Positions 43,829 to 52,431 are shown, counted from the first letter of the stretch. The stretch: 64,000 bases of DNA from Streptomyces malaysiensis subsp. samsunensis (GCF_024519315.1 NZ_JANIIC010000034.1:1-64000), one strand, 5' to 3'. Made by a program: numbers and translations. The notes: generated from the letters alone by a model not told the origin.

Positions 43829-43847
43829 ATCTGACGGTTCGTCAGAT
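43829..43847. promoter_or_regulatory. Perfect inverted repeat, likely TetR-type operator
   Basis: ATCTGACG, then GTT, then CGTCAGAT is an 8-3-8 perfect palindrome, 48 bases upstream of the amidohydrolase start. The form is that of many actinobacterial TetR-family operators. No TetR gene is in the window, so the regulator acts from elsewhere. Confidence 0.65.
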
Positions 43848-44033
43848 TCGGTGGCGGCAGAGTAGGGCGGATCGCTTCAACCAACAAGAGAAAGTCCCGT
43901 TCCCGCACGTGTACGCCCGGGGCGCGCTGAAGTGTGCCCGGGCGCGTTCGCCGTGCCTGGCGCCCGCGCCTCATACGGATGTGCCCGTAAGGCGCTCTTC
44001 CCCGGGAGTCCGCGGCGTCGGGACGATCGGACG

Positions 44034-44531
44034 ATGCCGACTGCGAAGCCACGCGTGCCGACTCCGCCGACCACGAAGCCACGCCTCCGTAAGGCCGCCG
44101 TCGGGGCGGCCTTCGCCCTCGCCACGGCCGCCCCCGTCGCCACGTACGCCGCGCTGGACGACCCGCCCGCCGCGGCGGCCTCAGGCGCCGTGGGCCGGGG
44201 CGAGCCGTACGTCGAGACCCGGCTCTACTTCGGCACCGAGCGTTCCGACGGCGGGCTGCCCGTCACCGAGAAGCGGTTCCTGGCCTTCGTGAACCGGCAG
44301 ATCACCCCGCGCTTCCCCGGCGGTCTGACGATCCACGACGGCCGGGGCCAGTGGCGGGACCGGAACGGGACGATCGAGCGGGAGCGCTCGTACGAGGTGA
44401 TCCTGCTCTATCCGGCCTCGGAGGCGGGGACGCGGGACCCGCGGATCGAACGGATCCGGACGGCGTACGAGCGGCAGTACGCCCAGGAGTCCGTGGCCCG
44501 GGCCGACGCCCCGGCCCGGGTGGACTTCTGA
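44034..44531 (+). CDS. Secreted DUF3574-like protein
   Basis: The 165-residue product has a signal-like start (Lys/Arg/Pro-rich, then KAAVGAAFALATAAPVATYA at about 20-39). The exported domain follows: YVETRLYFGTERSDGGLPVT, RFLAFVNRQITPRFPGGLTI and RERSYEVILLYPASEAGTRD. These motifs match the DUF3574 family, of unknown function. The start ATG at 44034 has no clear ribosome site; a GTG a little upstream is possible. No partner gene is evident. Confidence 0.8.
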   Translation: MPTAKPRVPTPPTTKPRLRKAAVGAAFALATAAPVATYAALDDPPAAAASGAVGRGEPYVETRLYFGTERSDGGLPVTEKRFLAFVNRQITPRFPGGLTIHDGRGQWRDRNGTIERERSYEVILLYPASEAGTRDPRIERIRTAYERQYAQESVARADAPARVDF

Positions 44532-44734
44532 GCGGTCGGGCCGGAGCCGAGCCGACCGCCGAAGTCGAACGGCGGAACCGGCCACCGAGGTCGGCCTCCG
44601 GAACGGAGCCCCGGACCGACCGCCGGGACCCACGGCCGGAAGCGACCGCCTCGATCAACCGCCGGGGTCAGCCGCCGGAATCGCGGCCGGGCCGCAGGAC
44701 TCGGCAGCCGGAACCGATCGCCCGACCCGTGTCC

Positions 44735-45400
44735 TCACCCCTGTTCGGCGACAGCCGCCACCGCCTCCGCCGCCGGCGTGTCGCCGTTGATCAGCTCCAG
44801 CGTGTGGCCCGCCGTACGGGGCTCGTCCAGGAGAGCGACCAGGACCGCGGCCACATCGTCGCGGGTGATCTCGGCACGGCCCGTGCGCTCGGCCAGCTTC
44901 ACCCGGCCGGTGCCCGGCTCGTTCGTCAGCCGGCCCGGACGCAGCACGGTCCAGTCGAGGCCCGCCCGGGCGCGGATGTCGTCGTCCGCCGCGGCCTTGG
45001 CGCGCAGATAGGCGGCGAAGACCGGTTCGGTGTCCGGTGGCGGCTCATGGGCGGCGCCCATCGCGGAGATGATCAGGAACCGCCGGACCCCGGCCCGCTC
45101 GGCGGCGTCCGCGAAGAGCACCGCGGACCGGCGGTCGACGGTGTCCTTACGGGCGACACCGCTGCCGGGGCCCGCACCGGCCGCGAAGACGGCCGCGTCC
45201 GCGCCTTCCAGATGCTTGACCACGTCCTCCAGCGAGGCCGTCTCGAGGTCGCGGACGACCGGTTCGGTGTCCGACACCAGCAGGGCGCCCGCCTGCTCCG
45301 GTTTGCGGATGATGCCGGCCACTTCGTCTCCGCGCGCGGTGAGCAGCCGCTCCAGCCGCAGCGCGATCTGTCCATGTCCACCAGCGATGACAATGCGCAT
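44735..45400 (-). CDS. NAD(P)-binding SDR-type protein
   Basis: The 221-residue atypical short-chain dehydrogenase begins RIVIAGGHGQIALRLERLLT (nucleotide-binding GGxGxIA). It continues with VFAAGAGPGS and FLIISAMGAAHEPPPDTEPV, with LDWTVLRPGRLTNEPGTG in the substrate side. These are features of NAD(P)H-binding proteins such as YwnB/SDR5 that reduce flavins or sense redox. The upstream spacer at 44532-44734 is low-complexity (repeated ACCGCCGG-like units) and holds no gene. The function beyond nucleotide binding is open. Confidence 0.88.
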   Translation of the reverse strand: MRIVIAGGHGQIALRLERLLTARGDEVAGIIRKPEQAGALLVSDTEPVVRDLETASLEDVVKHLEGADAAVFAAGAGPGSGVARKDTVDRRSAVLFADAAERAGVRRFLIISAMGAAHEPPPDTEPVFAAYLRAKAAADDDIRARAGLDWTVLRPGRLTNEPGTGRVKLAERTGRAEITRDDVAAVLVALLDEPRTAGHTLELINGDTPAAEAVAAVAEQG

Positions 45401-45425
45401 GATCCCGACCGTACGCCGTGGGGGC

Positions 45426-46712
45426 CTACTGTTGCTCGCCGCCGCTCTGCGGCCGCGTCTGCCGGGGCAGATCCAGCGCCACCGCGGCCGCCGAGTCGCA
45501 GTACTCCCGCACCGCGCTGGTACGGGCCACCACCCGGCCCCGGTGCACCACGACCCTGCTGTACGCGAGCGAGAGCGCCCCCGCGAGGCCGTCCCCGCGC
45601 ACCGCGAGCAGCTCCGCCGGGAATCCGGCCTCCACCCGCACCTCGGGGAGCCCCATCGCGGACCGGGCCCGCCCGGCCACCGCCTCGTACGCCTCCTCCG
45701 GCGGCAGCCCGCCCCGGGAGGCCAGCAGAAAGGCGGCCTCCAGGGGATCGCCGCGGCCCACCGGGTTGACCGCGTCCCGCAGCGCCCCGCTGCCCGCGGC
45801 CACCCGGACGCCCGCGGCGCGCAGCAGCCGCACCGGCGCGCAGGCGCAGGTGCGCGCTCCCCGAACGCCCTGGTGCTCCAGCCCGGAGCAGTCGCCCTGG
45901 GGGAGGCAGACGACGGTCACCCCGGCCGCCGCCAGCCGCTCGGCGACCCTCCCCACCATGTCCGCGGGCAGCCGGGACAGCCCGCCGCAGGGGCCGATGG
46001 TGACGCCCGGCCGCAGCCCCCCGGCCATCGCCGCGAGCCGGGCGAGGCGGGCCGGATCGTCACCCTCCGTATGCAGATCGACGGCGCAGCCGTGGCGGGC
46101 GGCGAGGTCGAGGACGGCCTCGGCGTGGCCGGTCGGATCCGGGTCGAGGTCGGGGCAGCCGCCGATGACCGACGCGCCCGTCCCCACCGCGTCCCGCAGC
46201 ACCGCCAGACCGTCCGCCCCGGCGGTGCCGGTCAGCACCCGGGGCACCGCCACCGCGCTCAGTTCGGTGAGCTCGCGCAGGGCCCGCCCGGCCTCCAGGA
46301 CCGCCTCCAGGGAGCGCAGTCCGTGCACCCCGCCGATGCGGACATGGGTGCGCAGCGCGGTCGCGCCGTGGCCGAGCTGGAGCAGGGCGGCCTCGACGGT
46401 GCGGCGCTGGACGTCGCCGGGGGCGTACGGGACCGGGCCCGCCGTGTCGGCCGTGAGGGCGGTGTCGCAGTGGGCGTGGGGTTCGGCGGGGGCGGGCAGC
46501 AGCAGATAGCCGCCGAGGTCCAGCCGGGTGCCGGGGACGAGGCTGCCCGCCGTGCCCACGGCCTCGATCCGCCCGCCGCTGAGCCGGACGTCCACGGTGC
46601 GCCCGTCGGCGAGCCGGACGCCGCCGAGCACCAGCGCGCTGGGCTCGCCGGGGGCCGCGCCGCCGTTCCTGGGCGGCTGCTGAGGCTGCGGCTGCTGCTG
46701 GCTCTCGGGCAT
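45426..46712 (-). CDS. Cytosine-deaminase-like amidohydrolase, possibly inactive
   Basis: The 428-residue protein starts at the ATG at 46712 after AGGAG; its first ~25 residues are Gln/Pro-rich. It has the amidohydrolase beta-sandwich (RLADGRTVDVRLSGGRIEAV) and the first metal motif LPAPAEPHAHCDTAL. VDLHTEGDDPARLARLAAMA is the second metal/catalytic region. At the last motif cytosine deaminases have an Asp (as in SDN or HDD), but this protein reads AAGSGALRDAVNPVGRGDPL, with Gly there, so the metal site looks incomplete. The fold is clear; catalysis is doubtful, and a different reaction or a binding role is possible. Confidence 0.85.
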   Translation of the reverse strand: MPESQQQPQPQQPPRNGGAAPGEPSALVLGGVRLADGRTVDVRLSGGRIEAVGTAGSLVPGTRLDLGGYLLLPAPAEPHAHCDTALTADTAGPVPYAPGDVQRRTVEAALLQLGHGATALRTHVRIGGVHGLRSLEAVLEAGRALRELTELSAVAVPRVLTGTAGADGLAVLRDAVGTGASVIGGCPDLDPDPTGHAEAVLDLAARHGCAVDLHTEGDDPARLARLAAMAGGLRPGVTIGPCGGLSRLPADMVGRVAERLAAAGVTVVCLPQGDCSGLEHQGVRGARTCACAPVRLLRAAGVRVAAGSGALRDAVNPVGRGDPLEAAFLLASRGGLPPEEAYEAVAGRARSAMGLPEVRVEAGFPAELLAVRGDGLAGALSLAYSRVVVHRGRVVARTSAVREYCDSAAAVALDLPRQTRPQSGGEQQ

Positions 46713-47045
46713 CGCACTCCTGGGATTCGCGGGGCGTACGCGGGCGCACGGGGGCGCGCGACGGATGCGTGACGAGGGCGGTGTCGGTGACGCCATGGCG
46801 CCACGGGTAACGCGCCGAGCACGCTCCGACCACGCGACGGGTGACTCGACGGATGACGCGCCGGGCACGCGTCGGATGCGTGCGCAGCCAAGATCACGCG
46901 GGTGCGATCCGAAGCCTAGGACGCGGTGGGGGCGGCTTCGCGGAGGAGCCGAATAGTCGTACCGGTGTGGTGCCTGAGCCCAGGGTGACGAGGGGCCGAT
47001 ACGGATTTCACCTTCGGCGGCCGACCGTGTAATGTCTTCATCGCT
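46713..47045. other. Intergenic region upstream of tRNA-Thr
   Basis: No gene is supported. The left part (46740-46880) repeats short CGACGGATG(C/A)CG(T/C)G-like words; the right part holds the tRNA promoter. Confidence 0.55.
47007..47035 (+). promoter_or_regulatory. Promoter of tRNA-Thr
   Basis: TTCACC (47007-47012), a 17-base spacer and TAATGT (47030-47035) place the start about 5 bases before the mature tRNA at 47046. The spacing and position are as expected for a stable-RNA promoter. Confidence 0.6.
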
Positions 47046-47118
47046 CGCCCCAATAGCTCAGTCGGCAGAGCGTCTCCATGGTAAGGAGAAGGTCTACGGT
47101 TCGATTCCGTATTGGGGC
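47046..47118 (+). tRNA. tRNA-Thr (GGT)
   Basis: The acceptor GCCCCAA pairs with TTGGGGC at 47111-47117. The anticodon loop ATGGTAA gives GGT, and the TPsiC loop GGTTCGATTCC is intact. No CCA is encoded. Length is 73 nt. Confidence 0.95.
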
Positions 47119-47178
47119 TCTGATGTGTGCGGCTTCCCGTTCCGCTACGCTGGTTGAACGGGGAGTCACTCGCATCGC

Positions 47179-47251
47179 AGCGGTGTAGCTCAGTCGGTAG
47201 AGCAAGCGGCTCATAATCGCTGTGTCACCGGTTCAAGTCCGGTCACCGCTA
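47179..47251 (+). tRNA. tRNA-Met (CAT), elongator type
   Basis: The acceptor AGCGGTG pairs with CACCGCT at 47244-47250. The anticodon loop CTCATAA gives CAT, and the TPsiC arm GGTTCAAGTCC is intact. The fully paired first base pair (A-T) fits elongator rather than initiator tRNA. It lies 60 bp after tRNA-Thr and before rpmG, a common actinobacterial order. Confidence 0.93.
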
Positions 47252-47338
47252 CTGACAGTAGCCGATTGCGGGGTCGGTCCTTCGATCGGCTACTCTTTCT
47301 GCGTTAATCCCCTAGCCCGTTCGTCAAGGAGCACTCAC

Positions 47339-47503
47339 GTGGCTGCCACCGACGTCCGCCCGAAGATCACGCTGGCCTGCGTGGAGTGCAAGGAGCGGAA
47401 CTACATCACCAAGAAGAACCGGCGCAACGACCCGGATCGTCTTGAGATCAAGAAGCACTGCCCGCGTTGCAACGCGCACACCGCGCACCGTGAGACGCGA
47501 TAG
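47339..47503 (+). CDS. rpmG: 50S ribosomal protein L33
   Basis: The 54-residue ribosomal protein starts at the GTG at 47339 after CAAGGAG. The sequence VRPKITLACVECKERNYITK ... HCPRCNAHTAHRET contains two CxxC pairs, making it the zinc-binding (C+) form of L33. It lies just after two tRNA genes and may share their transcript. Other Streptomyces keep a zinc-free paralogue elsewhere that replaces it when zinc is low. Confidence 0.97.
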   Translation: MAATDVRPKITLACVECKERNYITKKNRRNDPDRLEIKKHCPRCNAHTAHRETR

Positions 47504-47587
47504 CAATAAGCTCTCATTCGAGGCCGCCCCCACTCGCGGGGGGCGGCCTCGTTTCGTTGGTAATTCAATCGCAGGAGGTGTGCGCCG

Positions 47588-48058
47588 ATGGCGCTCGACC
47601 AGTCCTTCGTAGGGCGGACCTATCCGCCCACCGCCCCGTACGAGGTCGGCCGGGAGAAGATCCGGGAATTCGCCGAGTCCCTCGGCGACACCAATCCGGT
47701 CTACACCGACCCCGAGGCGGCCAAGGCCCTCGGCTACCCCGATGTGATCGCCCCGCCGACGTTCATCTTCACGATCACCTTCAAGGCGGCCGGGAAGCAG
47801 GTTGTCGAGGACCCGCAGTTGGGACTGGACTACAGCCGGGTGGTCCATGGCGATCAGCGGTTCGAGTACACCCGCCCGGTCCGCGCGGGGGACCGCCTGA
47901 GGGTCACCTCGATCATCGACTCGATCAAGTCGCTGGCGGGCAACGACATCCTGTCCGTCCGCGGTGAGGTCCACGACGAGGCGGGTGATCATGTAGCGAC
48001 GTCGTTCACGACGCTGGTGGCCCGCGCCGCCGACGCAGAGGTGGAGGAGAGCAGATGA
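47588..48058 (+). CDS. HadA-like (3R)-hydroxyacyl dehydratase subunit
   Basis: The 156-residue MaoC-like hotdog protein (UPF0336 type) has FVGRTYPPTAPYEVGREKIR, EFAESLGDTNPVYTDPEAAK, and YPDVIAPPTFIFTITFKAAG. The catalytic Asp-His pair of the hydratase motif is not complete here (no His after NPVYTD). This fits the non-catalytic half of the mycobacterial HadAB dehydratase of fatty acid or mycolic acid synthesis. The ATG follows GGAGGTG. Its stop overlaps the next gene by 4 bp. Confidence 0.9.
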   Translation: MALDQSFVGRTYPPTAPYEVGREKIREFAESLGDTNPVYTDPEAAKALGYPDVIAPPTFIFTITFKAAGKQVVEDPQLGLDYSRVVHGDQRFEYTRPVRAGDRLRVTSIIDSIKSLAGNDILSVRGEVHDEAGDHVATSFTTLVARAADAEVEESR

Positions 48059-48489
48059 CGGCCAAGATCTCGTACGACTCCGTGGAGGTCGGCACCGAGG
48101 TGCCGGTGCGCGAGTTCCGGGTGAACCGCGCCGACCTCGTGCGGTACGCGGGCGCGTCGGGCGACTTCAACCCGATCCACTGGAACGAGAAGTTCGCCAA
48201 GGAGGTCGGCCTCCCCGACGTCATCGCCCATGGCGCCTACACCATGGCCGAGGCGGCCCGGGTGGTGACCGAGTGGGCTGGCGACCCCGGCGCCCTCGTC
48301 GAGTACGGCGTCCGCTTCACCAGGCCGGTCGTGGTCCCCAACGACGACAAGGGCGCGGTCGTCGAGATCGGCGCCAAGGTCGCCGCCAAGCTGGACGACG
48401 AGGCCCGTACGGTGCGCCTCGACATCACGGCGACCAGCGCCGGCCAGAAGGTGCTGGGCCGGGCCCGCGCCGTGGTACGGCTCGTCTGA
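48055..48489 (+). CDS. HadB-like (3R)-hydroxyacyl dehydratase catalytic subunit
   Basis: The 144-residue MaoC-family hotdog protein contains the full hydratase motif: YAGASGDFNPIHWNEKFAKE and DVIAHGAYTMAEAARVVTEW (catalytic Asp and His). The beta part is VEYGVRFTRPVVVPNDDKGA. With the HadA-like protein it should form a heterodimer that dehydrates 3-hydroxyacyl thioesters. The genes are translationally coupled and sit upstream of murB and secE-nusG as in other actinobacteria. Confidence 0.9.
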   Translation: MTAKISYDSVEVGTEVPVREFRVNRADLVRYAGASGDFNPIHWNEKFAKEVGLPDVIAHGAYTMAEAARVVTEWAGDPGALVEYGVRFTRPVVVPNDDKGAVVEIGAKVAAKLDDEARTVRLDITATSAGQKVLGRARAVVRLV

Positions 48490-48640
48490 GCCCTCGACCG
48501 CGCCCGAGTGTCCCCCCGGGCGGAGGAGAGCACGCCAGAGCGTGTGAAGCCCGTCCGAGCGCCTTACGGGCCGCATGCCCGTCGGCCCCCGGATCCCCAC
48601 ACCGGGGGCGGCCACTTCGAGGCCCCAGGGGGCGCCCCCG

Positions 48641-48646
48641 TACCCT
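48641..48646 (+). promoter_or_regulatory. -10 element for a probably leaderless murB transcript
   Basis: TACCCT lies 7 bases before the murB GTG, which has no ribosome site. That distance puts the transcription start at or beside the start codon, as in leaderless actinobacterial genes. A -35 is weak (TTCGAG at 48617-48622). Confidence 0.5.
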
Positions 48647-48653
48647 TGAGCGC

Positions 48654-49709
48654 GTGCAGGAACTCCACGACGCCCCCCTCGCGCCCCTCACCACCTTCCG
48701 CCTCGGCGGACCGGCCAACCGGCTGATCACGGCCACCACGGACGACGAGGTCATCGCCGCGGTCCGTGAGGCCGACGCGGCCGGGACCCCGCTGCTGGTG
48801 ATCGGCGGCGGCAGCAATCTGGTCATCGCCGACAAGGGCTTCGACGGCACCGCGCTGCACATCGCGACCAGCGGCTTCACCCTCGACGGCACCCGTCTGG
48901 AGCTCGCCGCGGGCGAGAACTGGTCGGACGCCGTGGCCCGTACGGTCCGGGCGGGGCTCGCGGGCATCGAATGCCTCGCCGGAATCCCCGGTTCCGCGGG
49001 AGCGACGCCGATACAGAACGTCGGCGCCTACGGCCAGGAGGTCTCCACCACGATCACCGAGGTGATCGCCTACGACCGCCGCGCCGACGAGGTCGTCACG
49101 ATCCCCAACGCCGACTGCGCCTTCTCCTACCGCCACAGCCGCTTCAAGGCCGACCCCGACCGCCATGTGGTGCTCCGGGTCCGCTTCGGCCTCGAGGACG
49201 CCGGCGGGCTCTCCGCACCCGTCCGCTACGCCGAGACCGCACGGGTGCTCGGTGTCGAGGTGGGGGACCGGGTGCCGGCCGCCGTGGCCCGCGAGACCGT
49301 CCTGGGGCTGCGCGCGGGCAAGGGCATGGTGCTCGCCCCCGGGGACCACGACACCTGGTCCGCGGGGTCGTTCTTCACCAACCCGGTGCTCACCGAGGAC
49401 GCCTACGCCGCCTTCCTGGCCCGCGTAGCCGAACGCCTCGGCCCGGACACCGCGCCGCCCGCCTTCCCGGCGGGCGACGGTCTGACCAAGACCTCCGCGG
49501 CCTGGCTGATCGACAAGGCGGGCTTCACCAAGGGCTACGGCACCGGCCCGGCCCGGATCTCCACCAAGCACACGCTCGCCCTCACCAACCGGGGCGAGGC
49601 CACGACCGAGGATCTGCTGGCGCTGGCCCGCGAGGTGGTGGCCGGGGTCGAGGAGGCGTTCGGGATCCGGCTGATCAACGAGCCGGTGACGGTCGGCGTG
49701 AGCCTCTGA
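48654..49709 (+). CDS. murB: UDP-N-acetylenolpyruvoylglucosamine reductase
   Basis: MurB reduces UDP-GlcNAc-enolpyruvate to UDP-MurNAc with NADPH and FAD in peptidoglycan synthesis. The GTG at 48654 gives 351 residues. FAD-binding parts are TPLLVIGGGSNLVIADKGFD and LAGIPGSAGATPIQNVGAYG. The catalytic region is CAFSYRHSRFKADPDRHVVL, and SAGSFFTNPVLTEDAYAAF has the Ser that protonates the substrate. The end includes SAAWLIDKAGFTKGYGTGPA and ISTKHTLALTNRGEATTEDL. It is probably translated from a leaderless mRNA. Confidence 0.97.
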   Translation: MQELHDAPLAPLTTFRLGGPANRLITATTDDEVIAAVREADAAGTPLLVIGGGSNLVIADKGFDGTALHIATSGFTLDGTRLELAAGENWSDAVARTVRAGLAGIECLAGIPGSAGATPIQNVGAYGQEVSTTITEVIAYDRRADEVVTIPNADCAFSYRHSRFKADPDRHVVLRVRFGLEDAGGLSAPVRYAETARVLGVEVGDRVPAAVARETVLGLRAGKGMVLAPGDHDTWSAGSFFTNPVLTEDAYAAFLARVAERLGPDTAPPAFPAGDGLTKTSAAWLIDKAGFTKGYGTGPARISTKHTLALTNRGEATTEDLLALAREVVAGVEEAFGIRLINEPVTVGVSL

Positions 49710-49732
49710 TCCAACCTACTCACGTGAGTAGG

Positions 49733-50746
49733 TCAGCCCGCCAGCCAGTCGTCGATATCCGCCAGCATCCGCTGCCGCACCTCCTCCGGCGCGGCCGAAC
49801 CGCGTACCGACTGACGGGCCAGCTCGGCCAGTTCGGCGTCCGTGAAGCCATGGTGCTCGCGCGCCAGCTCGTACTGCGCCGCCAGCCGTGAGCCGAACAG
49901 CAGCGGGTCGTCCGCTCCGAGCGCCATCGGCACCCCCGCGTCGTACAGCGTGCGCAGCGGCACGTCCTCGGGCTTCTCGTAGACCCCGAGCGCCACGTTG
50001 GACGACGGGCACACCTCGCAGGTCACCTGGCGCTCGGCGAGCCGGGTCAGCAGCCGCGGGTCCTCCGCCGCGCGCACCCCGTGGCCGACCCGGATCGCGC
50101 CGAGGTCGTCCAGGCAGTCCCGCACGCTGCCGGGGCCCGAGAGCTCGCCGCCGTGCGGCGCCGCCAGCAGCCCGCCGTCCCGGGCGATGGCGAAGGCCCG
50201 GTCGAAGTCACGGGCGAATCCGCGCCGTTCGTCGTTGGAGAGGCCGAAGCCGACGACGCCGCGGTCCGCGTAGCGCACCGCGAGCCGGGCGAGGGTGCGC
50301 GCCTCCAGCGGATGCTTCATGCGGTTGGCGGCGATCAGCACCCTGATCCCCAGCCCGGTGTCCGCGGAGGCGCTCTCGACCGCGTCCAGGATGACCTCGA
50401 TCGCCGGGGTCAGCCCGCCCAGACGCGGGGCGTACGAGGTGGGGTCCACCTGGATCTCCAGCCACTGGGCCCCGTCCCGCACATCCTCCTGGGCCGCCTC
50501 GCGCACCAGCCGCCGGATGTCGTCGGGCTCGCGGAGGCAGGAGCGTGCGATGTCGTACAGCCGCTGGAAGCGGAACCAGCCGCGCTCATCGGTCGCGCGC
50601 AGCTTCGGCGGCTCGCCGCCGCTCAGTGCCTCGGGGAGGTGGACGCCGTACTTGTCGGCGAGTTCGAGGAGGGTTGCGGGGCGCATGGAGCCGGTGAAGT
50701 GAAGATGCAGATGCGCTTTGGGGAGCAGGTGTACATCGCGTGCCAT
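49733..50746 (-). CDS. Adenosine deaminase family protein
   Basis: The deaminase has the complete zinc site: LPKAHLHLHFTGSMRP (HxH), the substrate region GFGLSNDERRGFARDF, LLAAPHGGELSGPGSVRDCL (His and catalytic Glu), IRVGHGVRAAEDPRL, and ALGADDPLLFGSRLAAQYEL (Asp pair). I chose the ATG at 50746 (337 residues), right before the conserved region; no ribosome site marks it and upstream starts are possible. It deaminates adenosine or a close relative; in the futalosine menaquinone pathway a related enzyme acts on aminodeoxyfutalosine, which cannot be told apart by eye. Confidence 0.9.
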   Translation of the reverse strand: MARDVHLLPKAHLHLHFTGSMRPATLLELADKYGVHLPEALSGGEPPKLRATDERGWFRFQRLYDIARSCLREPDDIRRLVREAAQEDVRDGAQWLEIQVDPTSYAPRLGGLTPAIEVILDAVESASADTGLGIRVLIAANRMKHPLEARTLARLAVRYADRGVVGFGLSNDERRGFARDFDRAFAIARDGGLLAAPHGGELSGPGSVRDCLDDLGAIRVGHGVRAAEDPRLLTRLAERQVTCEVCPSSNVALGVYEKPEDVPLRTLYDAGVPMALGADDPLLFGSRLAAQYELAREHHGFTDAELAELARQSVRGSAAPEEVRQRMLADIDDWLAG

Positions 50747-50816
50747 CAGCAGATACTGCCGCACGACCGGATCGGTCGGTACCGCTTTCCCCGAACGGGG
50801 AGGCGCACACATGCGA

Positions 50817-50853
50817 AACGGGCCGGATCCGTCCCCGCGGATTCCGGCCCGTT
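50817..50853. terminator. Terminator between the aminotransferase and deaminase genes
   Basis: AACGGGCCGGATCCG and CGGATTCCGGCCCGTT form a long hairpin with one mismatch around a short loop. It lies downstream of the aminotransferase stop on the minus strand and just upstream of the deaminase, so it separates the two transcripts. Confidence 0.8.
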
Positions 50854-50914
50854 CCCATGTGCTCGCGGACCCGCGTCCAGGCGTACGAGCGGACGTACGT
50901 GCGGACGCGGCGCC

Positions 50915-52177
50915 TTACGCGCTCGCCTCGCCCAGCAGCTTCTGGAGCCGGGAGACGCCCTCGACGAGGTCCTCGTCGCCCAGCGCGTAGGACAGCCGCA
51001 GATAGCCCGGGGTGCCGAACGCCTCGCCCGGGACCACCGCGACCTCGGCCTCCTCCAGGATCAGCTCCGCCAGCTCGACGGTGGTCCGCGGCCGCTTGCC
51101 GCGGATCTCCTTGCCGAGCAGCCCCTTGACCGAGGGGTAGGCGTAGAAGGCGCCCTCCGGCTCCGGGCACTCGACGCCGTCGATCTCGTTCAGCATCCGC
51201 ACGATGGTGCGGCGGCGGCGGTCGAACGCCTCGCGCATCGTGGCCACGGCGTCGAGGTCGCCCGCGACGGCGGTCAGCGCGGCGACCTGAGCGACATTGC
51301 TCACATTCGAGGTGGCGTGCGACTGGAGGTTGGTCGCGGCCTTGATGACGTCCTTGGGGCCGATGACCCAGCCCACCCGCCAGCCGGTCATCGCGTACGT
51401 CTTCGCGACCCCGTTGACCACGATGCACTTGTCCCGCAGCTCGGGCACCACGACCGGCAGCGACTGGCTGCGTCCATCAGCGCTGGCGCGCGCGGCGGCG
51501 TCGCCGTAGACCAGGTGCTCGTAGATCTCGTCGGTCAGCACCCACAGCCCGTGCTCGGCGGCCCAGCGGCCGATCTCCTCGATCTGCTCACGGCTGTAGA
51601 CCGCGCCGGTGGGGTTGGAGGGGGAGACGAAGAGCAGCACCTTGGTGTTCTTGGTGCGGGCCGCCTCCAGCTGCTCGACGGAGACGCGGTAGCCGGTCGT
51701 CTCGTCGGCGACGACCTCCACCGGGACACCGCCGGCCAGCCGGATCGACTCCGGGTAGGTCGTCCAGTACGGCGCGGGGACGATGACCTCGTCGCCCGGG
51801 TCCAGGATCGCGGCGAACGCCTCGTAGATCGCCTGCTTACCGCCGTTGGTCACCAGGATCTGGGCCGCCTCGACCTCGTACCCGCTGTCGCGCAGCGTCT
51901 TCGCGGCGATCGCGGCCTTGAGCTCGGGCAGCCCGCCGGCCGGGGTGTAGCGGTGGTACTTCGGGTCGCGGCAGGCCGCCGCCGCGGCGTCGACCACGTA
52001 GTCGGGCGTGGGGAAGTCGGGCTCACCGGCGCCGAAGCCGATCACCGGACGGCCCGCGGCCTTGAGGGCCTTGGCCTTGGCGTCGACGGCGAGGGTCGCG
52101 GACTCGGAGATCGAGCCGATCCGGGCCGATACCCGCCGGTCGGTCGGGGACTGTACTGGGGGAGTAGCAGCGGTCAT
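50915..52177 (-). CDS. aspC: Aspartate-type aminotransferase (PLP, class I/II)
   Basis: The 420-residue class I aminotransferase, probably aspartate aminotransferase, starts at the ATG at 52177. Substrate-binding and PLP residues can be seen: VIGFGAGEPDFPTPDYVVDA, YTPAGGLPELKAAIAAK, GGKQAIYEAFAAILDPGDEV, VSPSNPTGAVYSREQIEEIG, VLTDEIYEHLVYGD, and the Schiff-base Lys in NGVAKTYAMTGWRVGW. It interconverts aspartate and oxaloacetate with glutamate/2-oxoglutarate. No partner genes. The start lacks a clear ribosome site. Confidence 0.92.
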   Translation of the reverse strand: MTAATPPVQSPTDRRVSARIGSISESATLAVDAKAKALKAAGRPVIGFGAGEPDFPTPDYVVDAAAAACRDPKYHRYTPAGGLPELKAAIAAKTLRDSGYEVEAAQILVTNGGKQAIYEAFAAILDPGDEVIVPAPYWTTYPESIRLAGGVPVEVVADETTGYRVSVEQLEAARTKNTKVLLFVSPSNPTGAVYSREQIEEIGRWAAEHGLWVLTDEIYEHLVYGDAAARASADGRSQSLPVVVPELRDKCIVVNGVAKTYAMTGWRVGWVIGPKDVIKAATNLQSHATSNVSNVAQVAALTAVAGDLDAVATMREAFDRRRRTIVRMLNEIDGVECPEPEGAFYAYPSVKGLLGKEIRGKRPRTTVELAELILEEAEVAVVPGEAFGTPGYLRLSYALGDEDLVEGVSRLQKLLGEASA

Positions 52178-52358
52178 AGATGCATCGTCGCAGACGGGCG
52201 AAATGGGTGGCACACGGGTTTGCGGAGACTTCGCGCGCTTCTCGTTCGACGCCCGGCCGTCAAGCACGTACACTCATCCGTCGTTGGCCGATCAACAGCC
52301 GGATCCGACCGCACACTCCGTGCAGCCGGATGTATGCGGTAGGTTGGGAGTGCCGCAA

Positions 52359-52431
52359 AGGGTCGTAGCTCAATTGGTAGAGCACTGGTCTCCAAAACCA
52401 GCGGTTGGGGGTTCAAGTCCCTCCGGCCCTG
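52359..52431 (+). tRNA. tRNA-Trp (CCA)
   Basis: The acceptor AGGGTCG pairs with CGGCCCT at 52424-52430 (one G-T pair). The anticodon loop CTCCAAA gives CCA, and the TPsiC arm GGTTCAAGTCC is intact. It is 73 nt and sits just upstream of secE, the usual actinobacterial order. Confidence 0.96.
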
